DNA from: Magnolia sinica
Lineage: Eukaryota; Streptophyta; Magnoliopsida; Magnoliales; Magnoliaceae
Direction of reading: 5' to 3'
DNA: 64,000 nt
Assembly (NCBI RefSeq): GCF_029962835.1
Contig: NC_080585.1
Span: forward strand, 57,585,443-57,649,442
Translations under genes and position numbers: made by a program
Shown: piece by piece, positions 12,353 to 21,652 of the stretch
Layout of the letters: each line of letters starts with the position of its first letter
Position numbering within the stretch: position 1 is the stretch's first letter
The notes under the pieces: model-generated
Databases searched by the model: none
Told to the model about the DNA's origin: nothing
The model's input: the letters and a program-made list of their open reading frames with translations, nothing else

Positions 12353-14100
12353 CTATTTACCAGTAAAGTTCAAACCGAAATCGGCGTGAGTCCAAACAAA
12401 GGTATGACATTCAAATTTGTAATGTCCTGAATCTCCACATAAGTGAAAAATAGGAGTAATCCTTGTATTACTTCCTGAAGAAGCTGTTTTCTTAGTTGTT
12501 GTTGCTGCAGGGGTAGGAATTGGTTTGAAGTTTTCATATCCTAATCCCCTTTCGTCCTTTTGTGGTCTCCCCATTCCCAAAAGTTTTTCTAATTTTTCAC
12601 TACTTTGGGAGAATTTGTAACTCAACTCAACCGATTTTTTGGATTTTTCTGTATCAAACATGAGTGTGTGATTTTCATTCTTAAGACACATGTTTTCATC
12701 TTTCAATGACTCAATCTGTTTGTTCAGTTTCACGGACTCAGATTTCAGAAATGAGTTGATTTTTTCTAGCCTATCATTATCTGAGTGGTGTTACTGAAGA
12801 TCATTAATTATGTGTGTATTGTTCTCTAAAATTTTATCCAGATCCATTTGTAGCAATTTATTCTTGTTTTCAGTAATGCCAAGTCTTTTAAGGATGTTGA
12901 TGCTATGTATGTAAAGTTGATTATAGGCATCCTGTAAATTATCCTTTTCTTCTTCTTTCTCCTCATCTGATGGAAATGTCTCTTCGACTCGCGATTCATC
13001 AATTTCCTTGATAACCAATGGAATGTTTGTGTGTGTGGAGACCATGAGTATTTTCAGGGATTTCTGGTCTCCATCACTTTCTAAACCACTGAAGTCTGAG
13101 TTTGATTCTTCAGTATCATCCCAAGTGGCTGCCATCACCTTTCCTTTTGTTTTTCTATTGGGGCATTCAGTAAACAGGTGCCCAAACTTTTGGCATGTGT
13201 AACATTGTGGCTCTTTGGACTTTTTAACAGGTTTACCTATATAATGCTTGTTGTCCGACTGTTTCCCTTTAAATGGTCGGCCACGGTTCTTATGGAAGAA
13301 TTTTCTGAACTGTTGAGCTAAGAGGGCCACTTCTTCATCTTCATTTTCCCTTTCACTTTCATCGTCCTCATTTGTAGTATGTGTTTTGAAGTTTTGAGGG
13401 CATTATTTTTGGATTTGGGAACAGGTTTAAAGTGTAGTTCAAATGTTTGTAGGGAACCTAAGAGTTCTTCTACTTTCATTTCATCCACATTTCTACACTC
13501 TTCAATAGTTGTTACTTTGGAGTTGAATCGTTCCGGTACGGATCTTAGTATTTTCCTACAAAATTTTGACATCGGAACCATCTCACCCAGTCCACCCATG
13601 GAATTACAGATGATATTCAGTTTGGTAAAGAATTCCATGGAAGTTTCATGCTCCTCCATTCTAAGATGTTCAAATTGTGATGTTAAGAGCTACAACTTAG
13701 ATCTTTTCACTGTGCTAGTTCCCTCATGGGTTGTTTCCAACAAATCCCATGCTTGTTTTGATGTGTCGCAGATACTAATTTGATTAAGTACTTCTTGAGA
13801 CAGCATAGTAAATAACATTCATTGCTTTAGTTTCAACGGTTTGCTTTTCTTTATCAAATGCAGTTCACATTTCTTTGGATTTTGGTTTGGAGATAGTTGT
13901 GCCATTTTCAAGTATCACTTGATCAGTTGGGGGCACATATCCATTTTCAACAATGTCCCAAATATCATGATCCAAAGATCTTAGGAAGTAATGCATCCTA
14001 GCCTTTCAGTAAGTATAATTTGATCCATCAAATACAGGAGGTCTAATTACAGATGAGCCCTCTCCTTTGGCCATAATTCCAACTTCAGTCAAGATCACTC
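12353..14100 (-). pseudogene. copia gag with zinc knuckle
   Basis: Three overlapping minus-strand frames form one gag. 13318-13659 has FFTKLNIICNSMGGLGE and the VPERFNSKVTTIEE segment of the UBN2-type capsid. 12791-13330 holds EPQCYTCQKFGHLFTECPNR, a complete CX2CX4HX4C knuckle, and then an acidic, coiled-coil-prone stretch. 12353-12733 continues the coiled coil and has a second Cys/His group (HLCGDSGHYKFECHTF). The start lies near 14075, where the minus strand reads MAKGEGSSVIRPPVFDGSNY, the usual opening of this family. Frames shift at several points. Confidence 0.8.
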
Positions 14101-14129
14101 TCTAGGCAGTTAAGCCCTTAAGAGAAACC

Positions 14130-14144
14130 CTCTCTGATACCAAC
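14130..14144 (-). other. primer binding site of the copia element
   Basis: The minus strand reads TTGGTATCAGAGA two bases after the 5' LTR, complementary to the 3' end of initiator methionine tRNA as in most plant copia elements. Confidence 0.85.
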
Positions 14145-16471
14145 TGAAAATGCGGTAATGACCGCTCTAGTACAAGTAGGAATAGGTCAAAGTGTTCTAG
14201 AGGGGGGTGAATAGGACTTTATACAATTTTATGACAATTTAAAATCCTATTACCATTATCTTGATCTAATATAACAATTTATCAAGATATCTTCAACTTA
14301 ACTCTAATGGCTTCCAAGCCAAATAGAGGATCCAATCACAAGACTATTCAATATCTAAACAGTATATAAATTTAGTCTATGATGGATGCATTGAGTAACT
14401 GTGTGTGAGATGTGATACTTATTAGTTCTAAATAATCATGCATCATGTGATCAAAATACACAATAAAAGAATATACAAATAACAATCTTAAACACAGTCA
14501 TTTTAAAGTGGTTCAGCTATATGCCTACTCCACTCCCGGTGAACGCACTCAACCCTTGAGTGTACCGAATTTCACTAACAGAGGTTTCAAATCAGGTTTA
14601 CCTCAAACCAGTACAACCTACACAAGGTACCTAACATGTCTCTATGAGACACAAATTTATGCCCCACACATGAGCAAGGGTCAACACACAACACCCAGGT
14701 TTTATGCCCTACACAAGAGCAAAGGATCCACACAAGGAACCTAGGGTTTTATGCCACACAGGCCAAGGATCCACACAAGGACCCTAGAGTTTATGCCCTA
14801 CAAAAGAGCAAAGGTCAACACACAACACCTAAGTTTTATACCCTACACAAGAGCAAAGGATCCACATAGAGAACCTAACTTTTAGGCCACATAGACTAAG
14901 GACGTATACTAAGGACCTAAGTTTATGCCTTACATAAGAGCAAGGGTCAACACACAGCACCCACACGTACTCTCCCATCGGAGGCCTCCTATGAGGACTT
15001 GAAAGGGGTGAGAAACACCTTTGACCCAAACCTATAAAATGAATGATCAAAAGGGTCTCTAGACTTTAATGACTTACAGATAAGTAGGTGAGCCCCGTTC
15101 AACACGTTGATCAAGATCTTCTCCTTGTTAATGAAGATTCTCCAGCTCTCTTGATTCACAACACTCGAAGATGTACCAATAAAGGTGACGAGGTTGGGTC
15201 AAGGTTATCTCGGAATCTACTCTGATAAATATTACCTATTAAAACAATGGAGACATTCCAAGGTCTTAGGCATTCAAGGGATCCTAGCTCAATGATTTGT
15301 CATTAAGGTTGTAGCTGGATGATCCTTGAATGCGGAAGTTCATTCCCCAATCCACTCTATTAAATATCAATGATGAGGGTGGATTGAAGGATGAACTCCC
15401 ATGAGAAAAAGGGTTTAGGGTAAATGATGTGTACTTACTCTCTCAAAGCTCTCTCTCTTTTTCTTAATACAGCAACTAAGAACAAGCTCTCCTTAAATAG
15501 ACAAAAAGTTTGAACGGTAATAAAGATGTCAGATTCTGATTGAGTTCGATATCATCAGGTTTGCTTCGATCTCATCAAATGTATACTTTCGATGCTACCG
15601 AAGCAAGGTTCGATGATACAAACTCCACTGAAGTATATACCTGAAACTTTTTATCTGAGGATCGATGTCATCGGAGTTTGAATTCCGATTTCATCGACAA
15701 TATGTTCGATACATTGATCACTTCCACATGATTTTCAAAAGAGCTTGCTGGACAATCTTTGATCCATTTTGATGATATCGAGCATATATCGTTTTCATTG
15801 ATATTTGAATTACGATCATATCGAGACATCATTGATTCCTCAGTCATTTTCAGAAGATTTTCCTATTGAGCTCGCTAGACTAGTTTAGTCGAATTCGATA
15901 TCATCGAAACTCCCTCGATATCATCAGATTTTGAGTTCCGATGGAATCGAGGCTCGCTTCCAGTCATCGATAAATATGAGATTTTCCTTAACCACATGCT
16001 AGACACAAACTAGCCAGAATTTGATTATATCTAGCTGTCTTGATGTGATCGGAATTTGAATTCCGATGATATAGAATAGTCCATCGATTCATTGAGAATT
16101 TTGTCCAAGGATCAAGTTGGTTGCTAAACACAAAAGGTCCTCAATTCGATAATATCGAGTACTTTCTGAGGACATCGATAAAAGGTGTTCGATCATATCG
16201 ATGTGCTATCGATATATCGAGAAAGGCTGAAAACTTAAAAATTTTCTTGTTTTACAAAATAAGTTTTCATACTAAAACACCTATGTTGTTCTACTCATTT
16301 TAAGGGTTTATATACCTGGGTGTTTTGGGACATGGGATGTGAGGCTTAGTTTACCTTTGATGAGTTAGGAGCATACATCCAGTTGAGGCAGACACTTGAT
16401 GATCTTCATATAGGCCCCACTTGCCTTACCGACTTAACTCTCACGCTAATTGACAAACCATGGCACTTTCA
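14145..16471 (-). repeat. 5' LTR of the copia element
   Basis: Plus-strand start TGAAAATGCGG, end GGCACTTTCA. Aligned with 6819-9163 it shows the same order of CCTACACAAG units and GATATCATCGA-rich part, with small indels (for instance a shorter unit array near 14620). The differences show that the insertion is not recent. Confidence 0.9.
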
Positions 16472-16477
16472 GCTGCC

Positions 16478-16685
16478 CCTGCTGTGTCTTCATCCGATTG
16501 ATCTCATCCATTAACGCATGCACCTAGTTTTGCAAAGATCTGTATTTGCTTCCTCGGCTTTGGGACCTTTGGGACAGCCCTGTCAAAGCCAACTCAGTAT
16601 GGAGTACTGAAGACGAGCGTGGTTACCCATTTGGCTCATGTTCCATAGTTGCTACTGGGAGCGCTTTCTTCTTCCCTTTGACCAT
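16478..16685 (-). pseudogene. N-terminal gag of the Tat gypsy element
   Basis: A minus-strand ATG at 16685 opens MVKGKKKALPVATMEHEPNG, then a stop, then a helical stretch ending near ALMDEINRMKT. The piece connects across the copia insertion to gag at 6813. Upstream, the sequence TTTTGGCACTGTATGTGGG next to the LTR corresponds to a decayed primer-binding region. Confidence 0.6.
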
Positions 16686-16739
16686 CTTTTTGTAGAGCTA
16701 TCAAGTCTTTTCATTTCTTTCCCACATACAGTGCCAAAA

Positions 16740-17570
16740 TGTTGATACAAAAATCTGGCTTCTCCAACCGTGCCTCAACGGCTAGCTCCAAGCCCTCTAA
16801 TCCTGCACAAGAGAAGGACAAAGGAGACCCTGGCTAGAGCAGGGGACCCTCCGATGCTAAATTCAGGCTAGGAATCTGGGTCTAAGTGGTGTAAATGGGT
16901 GTTAGGGTGCGAGATGTTGCATCCCCATTTCTGTTATTATGTCCTCTATTTATACCTTTGGATCGAAGTTGATGTGCCCGTCAATCTCGGTACGATCTCT
17001 TCCATCAAGTGGGAGCTACGCGTGCACTGATGTCGACCGTTATCTTAAGATCGTGCACCGGACAACTCTCCAGCATCCCTTATTAGGGTTAATCCCTTAG
17101 CGTGATCCTCGGCCGCGTATGCATCCGAGTTGATCTTAGCCCACGGCCCTCCGAGCCCATGAGCGAGTTAATCTTGGTTGGATCTCAGATGACTCATATC
17201 GTCACTAAGTACTAGATCTCCATCTCTGGCATTCGAGTCAAACGTGTAATGCCATATTCTCATCTGAGCCGGGCTTCACTTATGATCCTCCGAGCTACTA
17301 GTCGAAGTTGACAAGTCGGGCATGTAATAGCTTCTTCCGAATTCCAGGCCGGTGTCAAAGCTCTAGTGCGTGATTTACGGCTAAGTTCTTCGGATGAGAT
17401 TTCCAATCATTGGTGTGGCCCATCTTCATTTCTTCAAAAGCCCTAGTTTTAGAATCGTAGTTTGGGGGCACGATTGGTTCGGATGTAGTGCTATTAGTCT
17501 GAGGCTCTGCTCATTGATTTCTCTAAGTCGGCGTTTGTCAGGTTCGGCTCAGATTTTCCTATAATAGTCA
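16740..17570 (-). repeat. 5' LTR of the Tat gypsy element
   Basis: On the plus strand it starts TGTTGATACAAAAATC and ends CTATAATAGTCA. The inner end is set by the adjacent primer-binding-like sequence TGGCACTGTATGTGGG. The outer end is set by resumption of the MULE reading frame at 17571. The partner LTR is outside the window, so neither the target duplication nor the length can be confirmed. Confidence 0.65.
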
Positions 17571-18842
17571 CCATCCATGGGTTGGCCCTCCTCAGCTCAT
17601 GCAAATAGACTGAGAGTTCATTGTAAAAGTCTTCATAAGATCCCATTATGCGCTTGATTGTGATCTCCTTAACCTGTCATGCATTCTTATAACTAATAAG
17701 AATATTATATTTCTCATGCATAGCCAATATAATGTCACTCGGCCTTAATCCCATGTGTTGCTTAATACAACTAATAACCAACTCCCTGGCCAGCTTATTC
17801 CTTGCTTGTAGGTGATCCCTCTTCATCCATGACATGTCACATGTATGTTTGGAGGTGTAAGTCCTTATCTTGAATATCCCTACATCATTCACCCTATATG
17901 CATGAACCCTTCATTCATAATTATCTTCGAAACACACCACGGTGAATCTCTTGGATGATGAGTATAGGACTCTATATTGGAAGTTTTTACGAATTGCAAA
18001 TTGACTCAAAACATACTGGCATCGGCTCTTGTCCTTAAACATCAAACTTCATAGCTAGCCAAGTTAATTTGCCTTTTAAGAAAGGCACATTAATTTGGCC
18101 AATTATGAAGTTTGATGTTCAAGGCAGCTCGGGCAGTGGAATGTCACTAAGACGTACACATTCGTCACTGGTGGTGGAGGATGAAGGCACATATACTCTT
18201 GTAGATAAAGATAATGCCATATATTCACATTTGAGGTTAAGGTCATCTGCCCAAATAACGCCATGTTCCTGACACATATTTCCATCCTTAAAAGGCATGT
18301 TAACTTGACTAGTCATGAAGTTTGACGTTTGAGGTGACTCGGCGGTGGAATATCGCTTAGACGTACTCATAAAGGTGATGTTATATATTCACATTTCAGG
18401 TTAAGGTTAGCTTACCAGCTAACGCCACATTCCTCACACAGATTTCCAACTGCATGGGGCATTATGTTCAACGATGACATCGTATTCAATACCACTACAA
18501 CTAACAGGGTCTTCGTGTATTGTCTCATTAATGTGTTGCACTGTCTCTATGATTAAAGGCATGTATGTATTCGTATGCTCTGACTTTGCTGCCAAGAATA
18601 CTCGCACATTTTTGTTGTCTTGGAGGAATTGATTGGTTTAAGTATGGGTACAATACTTTAATCCTAATATCATAATCCTTTGGTGTAGTCTTAATAATCC
18701 TGTACATTTAAGATAGAAGCTCCTCATATGTATTCTCGATACTCAAAGCAATACTTTTTTACTTTCCGCCCTTATATGTGTATCCATTGTTTTCACATAT
18801 TAACTCTCCACCATAAGAGCATACAATGATTCTCGCAGCCAT
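17571..18842 (-). pseudogene. Mutator-like (MULE) transposase, N-terminal half
   Basis: The minus-strand ATG at 18842-18840 opens MAARIIVCSYGGELICENNG, followed by YTYKGGK, a stop, and SIALSIENTYEELLS, the N-terminal domain of plant MuDR transposases. Further on: FAIRKNFQYRVLYSSSKRFT, then TYTSKHTCDMSWMKRDHLQA, and LRPSDIILAMHEKYNILISY. These are the MULE DNA-binding region. The last piece reads IKRIMGSYEDFYNELSVYLH and ELRRANP, where the Tat gypsy element cuts it. The catalytic DDE half must lie beyond the gypsy element, outside the window. It has several stops and an internal duplication (18079-18465). Confidence 0.85.
18079..18465. repeat. internal duplication in the MULE reading region
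   Basis: 18079-18287 and 18288-18465 are two diverged direct copies. Both contain ATGAAGTTTGA, a GGTGACTCGG/GGCAGCTCGG word, TATATTCACATTT and a CCATGTTCC/CCACATTCC word. The second lacks about 30 bp in its middle. A third trace lies at 18040-18078. They encode the acidic spacer after the N-terminal MULE domain. Confidence 0.6.
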
Positions 18843-18904
18843 GAACTGAAAGCAAACACGTCAAAATAGTCTTAGCGAATTGTTGAACAATAAGAGCATA
18901 CCAT

Positions 18905-19256
18905 AATAGAAAACTCGGTGAATTTTCACCTGTACTCGGTCAATATTCACCTATACTCAGTGAAATTTCACCTATATATACTAGGTGAATTTAACTGATT
19001 ACTTGGTGAATTTGCACATGTACTTGGCCAATATTCACTTGTACTTGGTGAATTTTCACCTGTACTCATTCAATATTCACATGTACTCGGTGAAACAAAT
19101 TTCACCTGTACTCGGGGAATTTGCGCATGTACTTGCTCAATATTCACCTGTACTCGATCAATCACATGTACTTAGTAAATTTGACAGAGTACTCGGTGAA
19201 TTTGCACATCTACTCAGTGAAATTTTCACTTGTATTCGGTGAATTTTCACCGATCA
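18905..19256. repeat. minisatellite, about 21 bp unit
   Basis: About 16 diverged copies of a unit like ACTCGGTGAATTTTCACCTGT. Each unit contains the small palindrome GGTGAATTTTCACC, so each copy can fold on itself. The array begins about 60 bp upstream of the MULE start codon. Confidence 0.85.
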
Positions 19257-20393
19257 ATTTCACTGTGAAAAAATACATTCATTTTTTATTCTTACCTTCC
19301 ACATCTGCCATTCCAATGAAACATGAGTTTAAGAAGAAAAAGAATAGTGTGGTGAAGTGAAACACAATTTCAAAATAGAACCTGGAGAAAGATTGTAGAA
19401 AACCCTTATGGACAAAACTTGGAAGATTCCAAGTTTATCAATGGGACCAGTTTGAAGTAATGAGCAAAACCTTCGGAAAGATTGTAGATGTAAAATGACA
19501 ATAACTAGAGCTTCAATTGGAGACTTTATGAAGAAAAATGAAGACAAGAAGATGGGTTTTTGGGTATAGCTGAATGAAAGGAATATAACCTAAAAAAACA
19601 AAGGTATTTTTGTCTAAAAAAAGTCAATCCGTAAACGTTTAGAAATGGAAAGTAAAGTTTTGGAGGTTTAGTTAGGCTGGTTAGTCAAAAGTGAAGTTTA
19701 TAATGGGAAATTTCTCTTTAGGTTTTTCACTTAAAAAAAATAGAATTGGATTTGAGGGTTCTTTGAAGACTATGCTCTTTCGTTATCCTACCACCTATAT
19801 GTCGTAGCATCGGCTGATCTGACCTGATGGTTGTCTCTGTGGCTTGCCGTTAGCCATGTAAGCGAAGTGCTTTGAGTGAGATCCATTTGAAGTCGACGGG
19901 CGGGGATTAATTATGTTTAATGTGGAGTGTCTACAGATATCTAGTACCAATGAGGTCCAGTGGAAAAAAAAATCAGGCTGATATGTGATTTTAGTGGGCC
20001 ACATCAAAGGAAATAGTTGGGAGATGAGGCTCACCCTTGATTTTTAGAGGGCTCACGGTGATAATTATATGAAATCCACTCCATTCATTAGATTCCAAAC
20101 AAACATTTAGACCTTTGTCTAAAAAATCATACCCGTATGTAATACATGCAGGACAAACTAACCAAAATGTTTAGAAGGCAAACATTGTGGTATGCACTTT
20201 TTCCATCCTCCGCCAACTCACTTGCTCTAGAAAAAAAGGTGGTGGAATGATAATTGTACCAATTATTGTGATTAATGCGGTAACTTTTTGAATACTTTTG
20301 AAAAAGACAACATAATGTAAATCCCATATTAATTAATTAGGTAGCTTTTTAAAAAATACCCAATAACATGATAGGAAAGCATTAATACTCTAA
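19257..20393. other. no gene seen; decayed repeat DNA
   Basis: AT-rich. Around 19800-20120 there is a segment with GTGGGCCACATCAAAGG and AATCAGGCTGATATGTG, words typical of a diverged dispersed repeat. I see no coding domain and could not find a MULE terminal inverted repeat. Confidence 0.5.
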
Positions 20394-20481
20394 GGGCGTG
20401 TTTGATTTCCAAGAGCCTGGGTAAATACCCAGGAAATGGGTAATTATTACTATTTCATCCGTTTGAAAATCCAGAGAAACT

Positions 20482-21395
20482 CACTACAAGAAAGAGGATT
20501 TTTAGCGACGAAACACATTTTCGTCGCCAAAAGTCACTTTTAACGACGAAATAATTTTTCGTCGCCAAAAGTGTACTTTTAGTGACGAGACTTTTAGCGA
20601 CAAAAATTTTCGCAGCTAAAAATCATGGATGAGACTTTTAGCGATGAAAATTTTCGTCGCTAAAGGCTGCAAACAACTTTTCCTAAAAATCGAATGGATT
20701 ACTTTTAGCTACGAAAATTTTCGTAGCTACAAATCGTGGATGAGACTTTTAGCGACGAAAATTTTCACCCCGAAAGGGTGCAAACGATTTACTTTTAGTT
20801 ACGAAACTTTTCGTAGCTAAATATCGTAGATGAGATTTTTAGCGACGAAAATTTTCGTCACCAAAAGCTACCAACAATTTCTCATTTTAATTGAATCGAT
20901 TACTTTTAGCTACGAAACTTTTTGTAGCTAAAAATCATGGAACAGACTTTTAAGGACGAAACTTTCGTCGCCAAAAGCTGCAAACAATTTTTGAAGCCGC
21001 TCGAATGGATTACTTTTTGCTACGAAACTTTTCGTAGCTAAAATTTGTGAATGAGATTTTTAGCGACGAAAATTTTCGTTGCCAAAGGCTGCAAACAATT
21101 TTTCAAAAAATTGAATGGATTACTTTTAGCTACGCAACTATTCGTATCTAAAAATCATGGAATAGACTTTTAACGACGAAAACCTTCGTCGCTAAAAGCT
21201 GCAACAAGGATTTAAACAGTTAAGATTACTTTTAGCTACGAAATGTTTCGTAGCTAAAAAACCTAGATGTGACTTTTAACGACGAAAAGTTTCGTCGCTA
21301 AAGGCTGCAACAATTTTAAAAACGTGGATAAGACTTTTAGCGAGGAAAATATTCGTCGCTAAAGACTTTTACCTACGAAATATTTCGTAGGTAAA
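20482..21395. repeat. left subterminal palindrome field of the CACTA element
   Basis: About 17 short palindromes spaced about 50-70 bp apart. From 20633 on two classes alternate: GCGACGAAAA facing TTTTCGTCGC, and GCTACGAAAA facing TTTTCGTAGC. Examples of the first are at 20638-20661 and 20835-20863; of the second at 20703-20727 and 21233-21256. Spacers share GGCTGCAAACAATTT and GAATGGATT words. In En/Spm, subterminal repeats are the binding sites of TnpA, so this field is the likely transposase-binding region. Confidence 0.9.
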
Positions 21396-21404
21396 AGTCT
21401 CTTT

Positions 21405-21585
21405 TTTTATATATATACACCTATTAGAATATAATTCATCATATTCTTCCTGATATACACCTGTTATATAATATATTTCATCATATTCACATTCACATCC
21501 ATCTAAACCCAAACTATGTAAATTCATCCAAACATAAACTACATTCATCCAAACATAAACTGCATCCATCCAAACACAAAAATCT
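21405..21585. repeat. left inner inverted arm of the CACTA element
   Basis: This is the reverse complement, with drift, of about 45655-45890. Shared words on this side are ACACCTATTAGAATATAATTC, CTGATATACACCTGTTA, ATTTCATCATATTCACATTC and CATCCAAACATAAACTACA. The left arm has an extra tandem copy of the CATCCAAACATAAACT word (21525-21575). Confidence 0.75.
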
Positions 21586-21652
21586 TATGGAAAAAAAAAT
21601 AAATGAAAAGAGAGAGAACATATGAGAGGTGATCCAGACAAATGAAAAGAAA

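Larger units (their letters stand above)
6819..16471 (-). mobile_element. Ty1/copia retrotransposon, Sirevirus-like, pol largely deleted
   Basis: Two long LTRs (6819-9163 and 14145-16471) start TGAAA and end TTTCA. They flank an interior with an initiator-methionine PBS next to the right LTR and a polypurine tract next to the left LTR, so the element reads right to left. The target duplication is GTTGC (6814-6818) against GCTGC (16472-16476). The interior encodes gag with a CCHC knuckle, the protease motif and the start of the gag-pre-integrase region, then passes to non-coding DNA and an env-like frame. Integrase, reverse transcriptase and RNase H are absent. Large LTRs, this PBS and an env-like ORF point to the Sirevirus group (inference from known architecture). 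Confidence 0.85.
1..17570 (-). mobile_element. Ty3/gypsy retrotransposon, Tat-type, partial and nested
   Basis: The element reads right to left: 5' LTR (16740-17570), PBS zone, gag, protease, reverse transcriptase, RNase H and a second RNase H cut by the window edge. Integrase and the 3' LTR lie outside the window. A second, archaeal-type RNase H after the first is the hallmark of the Tat lineage, so the lineage call rests on domain order. It has inserted into a MULE gene, whose reading frame resumes at 17571. Two younger insertions split it: a solo LTR at 1342-4214 and a copia element at 6819-16471. The polyprotein carries many stops and frameshifts and cannot be functional. Confidence 0.85.

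Noticed and set aside
13379..13783. 134-codon plus-strand ORF as a gene
   Set aside because: Antisense shadow of the copia gag frame.
18905..19256. CRISPR-like array of short repeats
   Set aside because: Units are contiguous, diverged and without spacers, in plant nuclear DNA; it is a minisatellite.
20482..21395. CRISPR-like or rho-independent terminator-like palindromes
   Set aside because: Position next to CACTA termini and matching fields on both ends show that these are transposon subterminal repeats.
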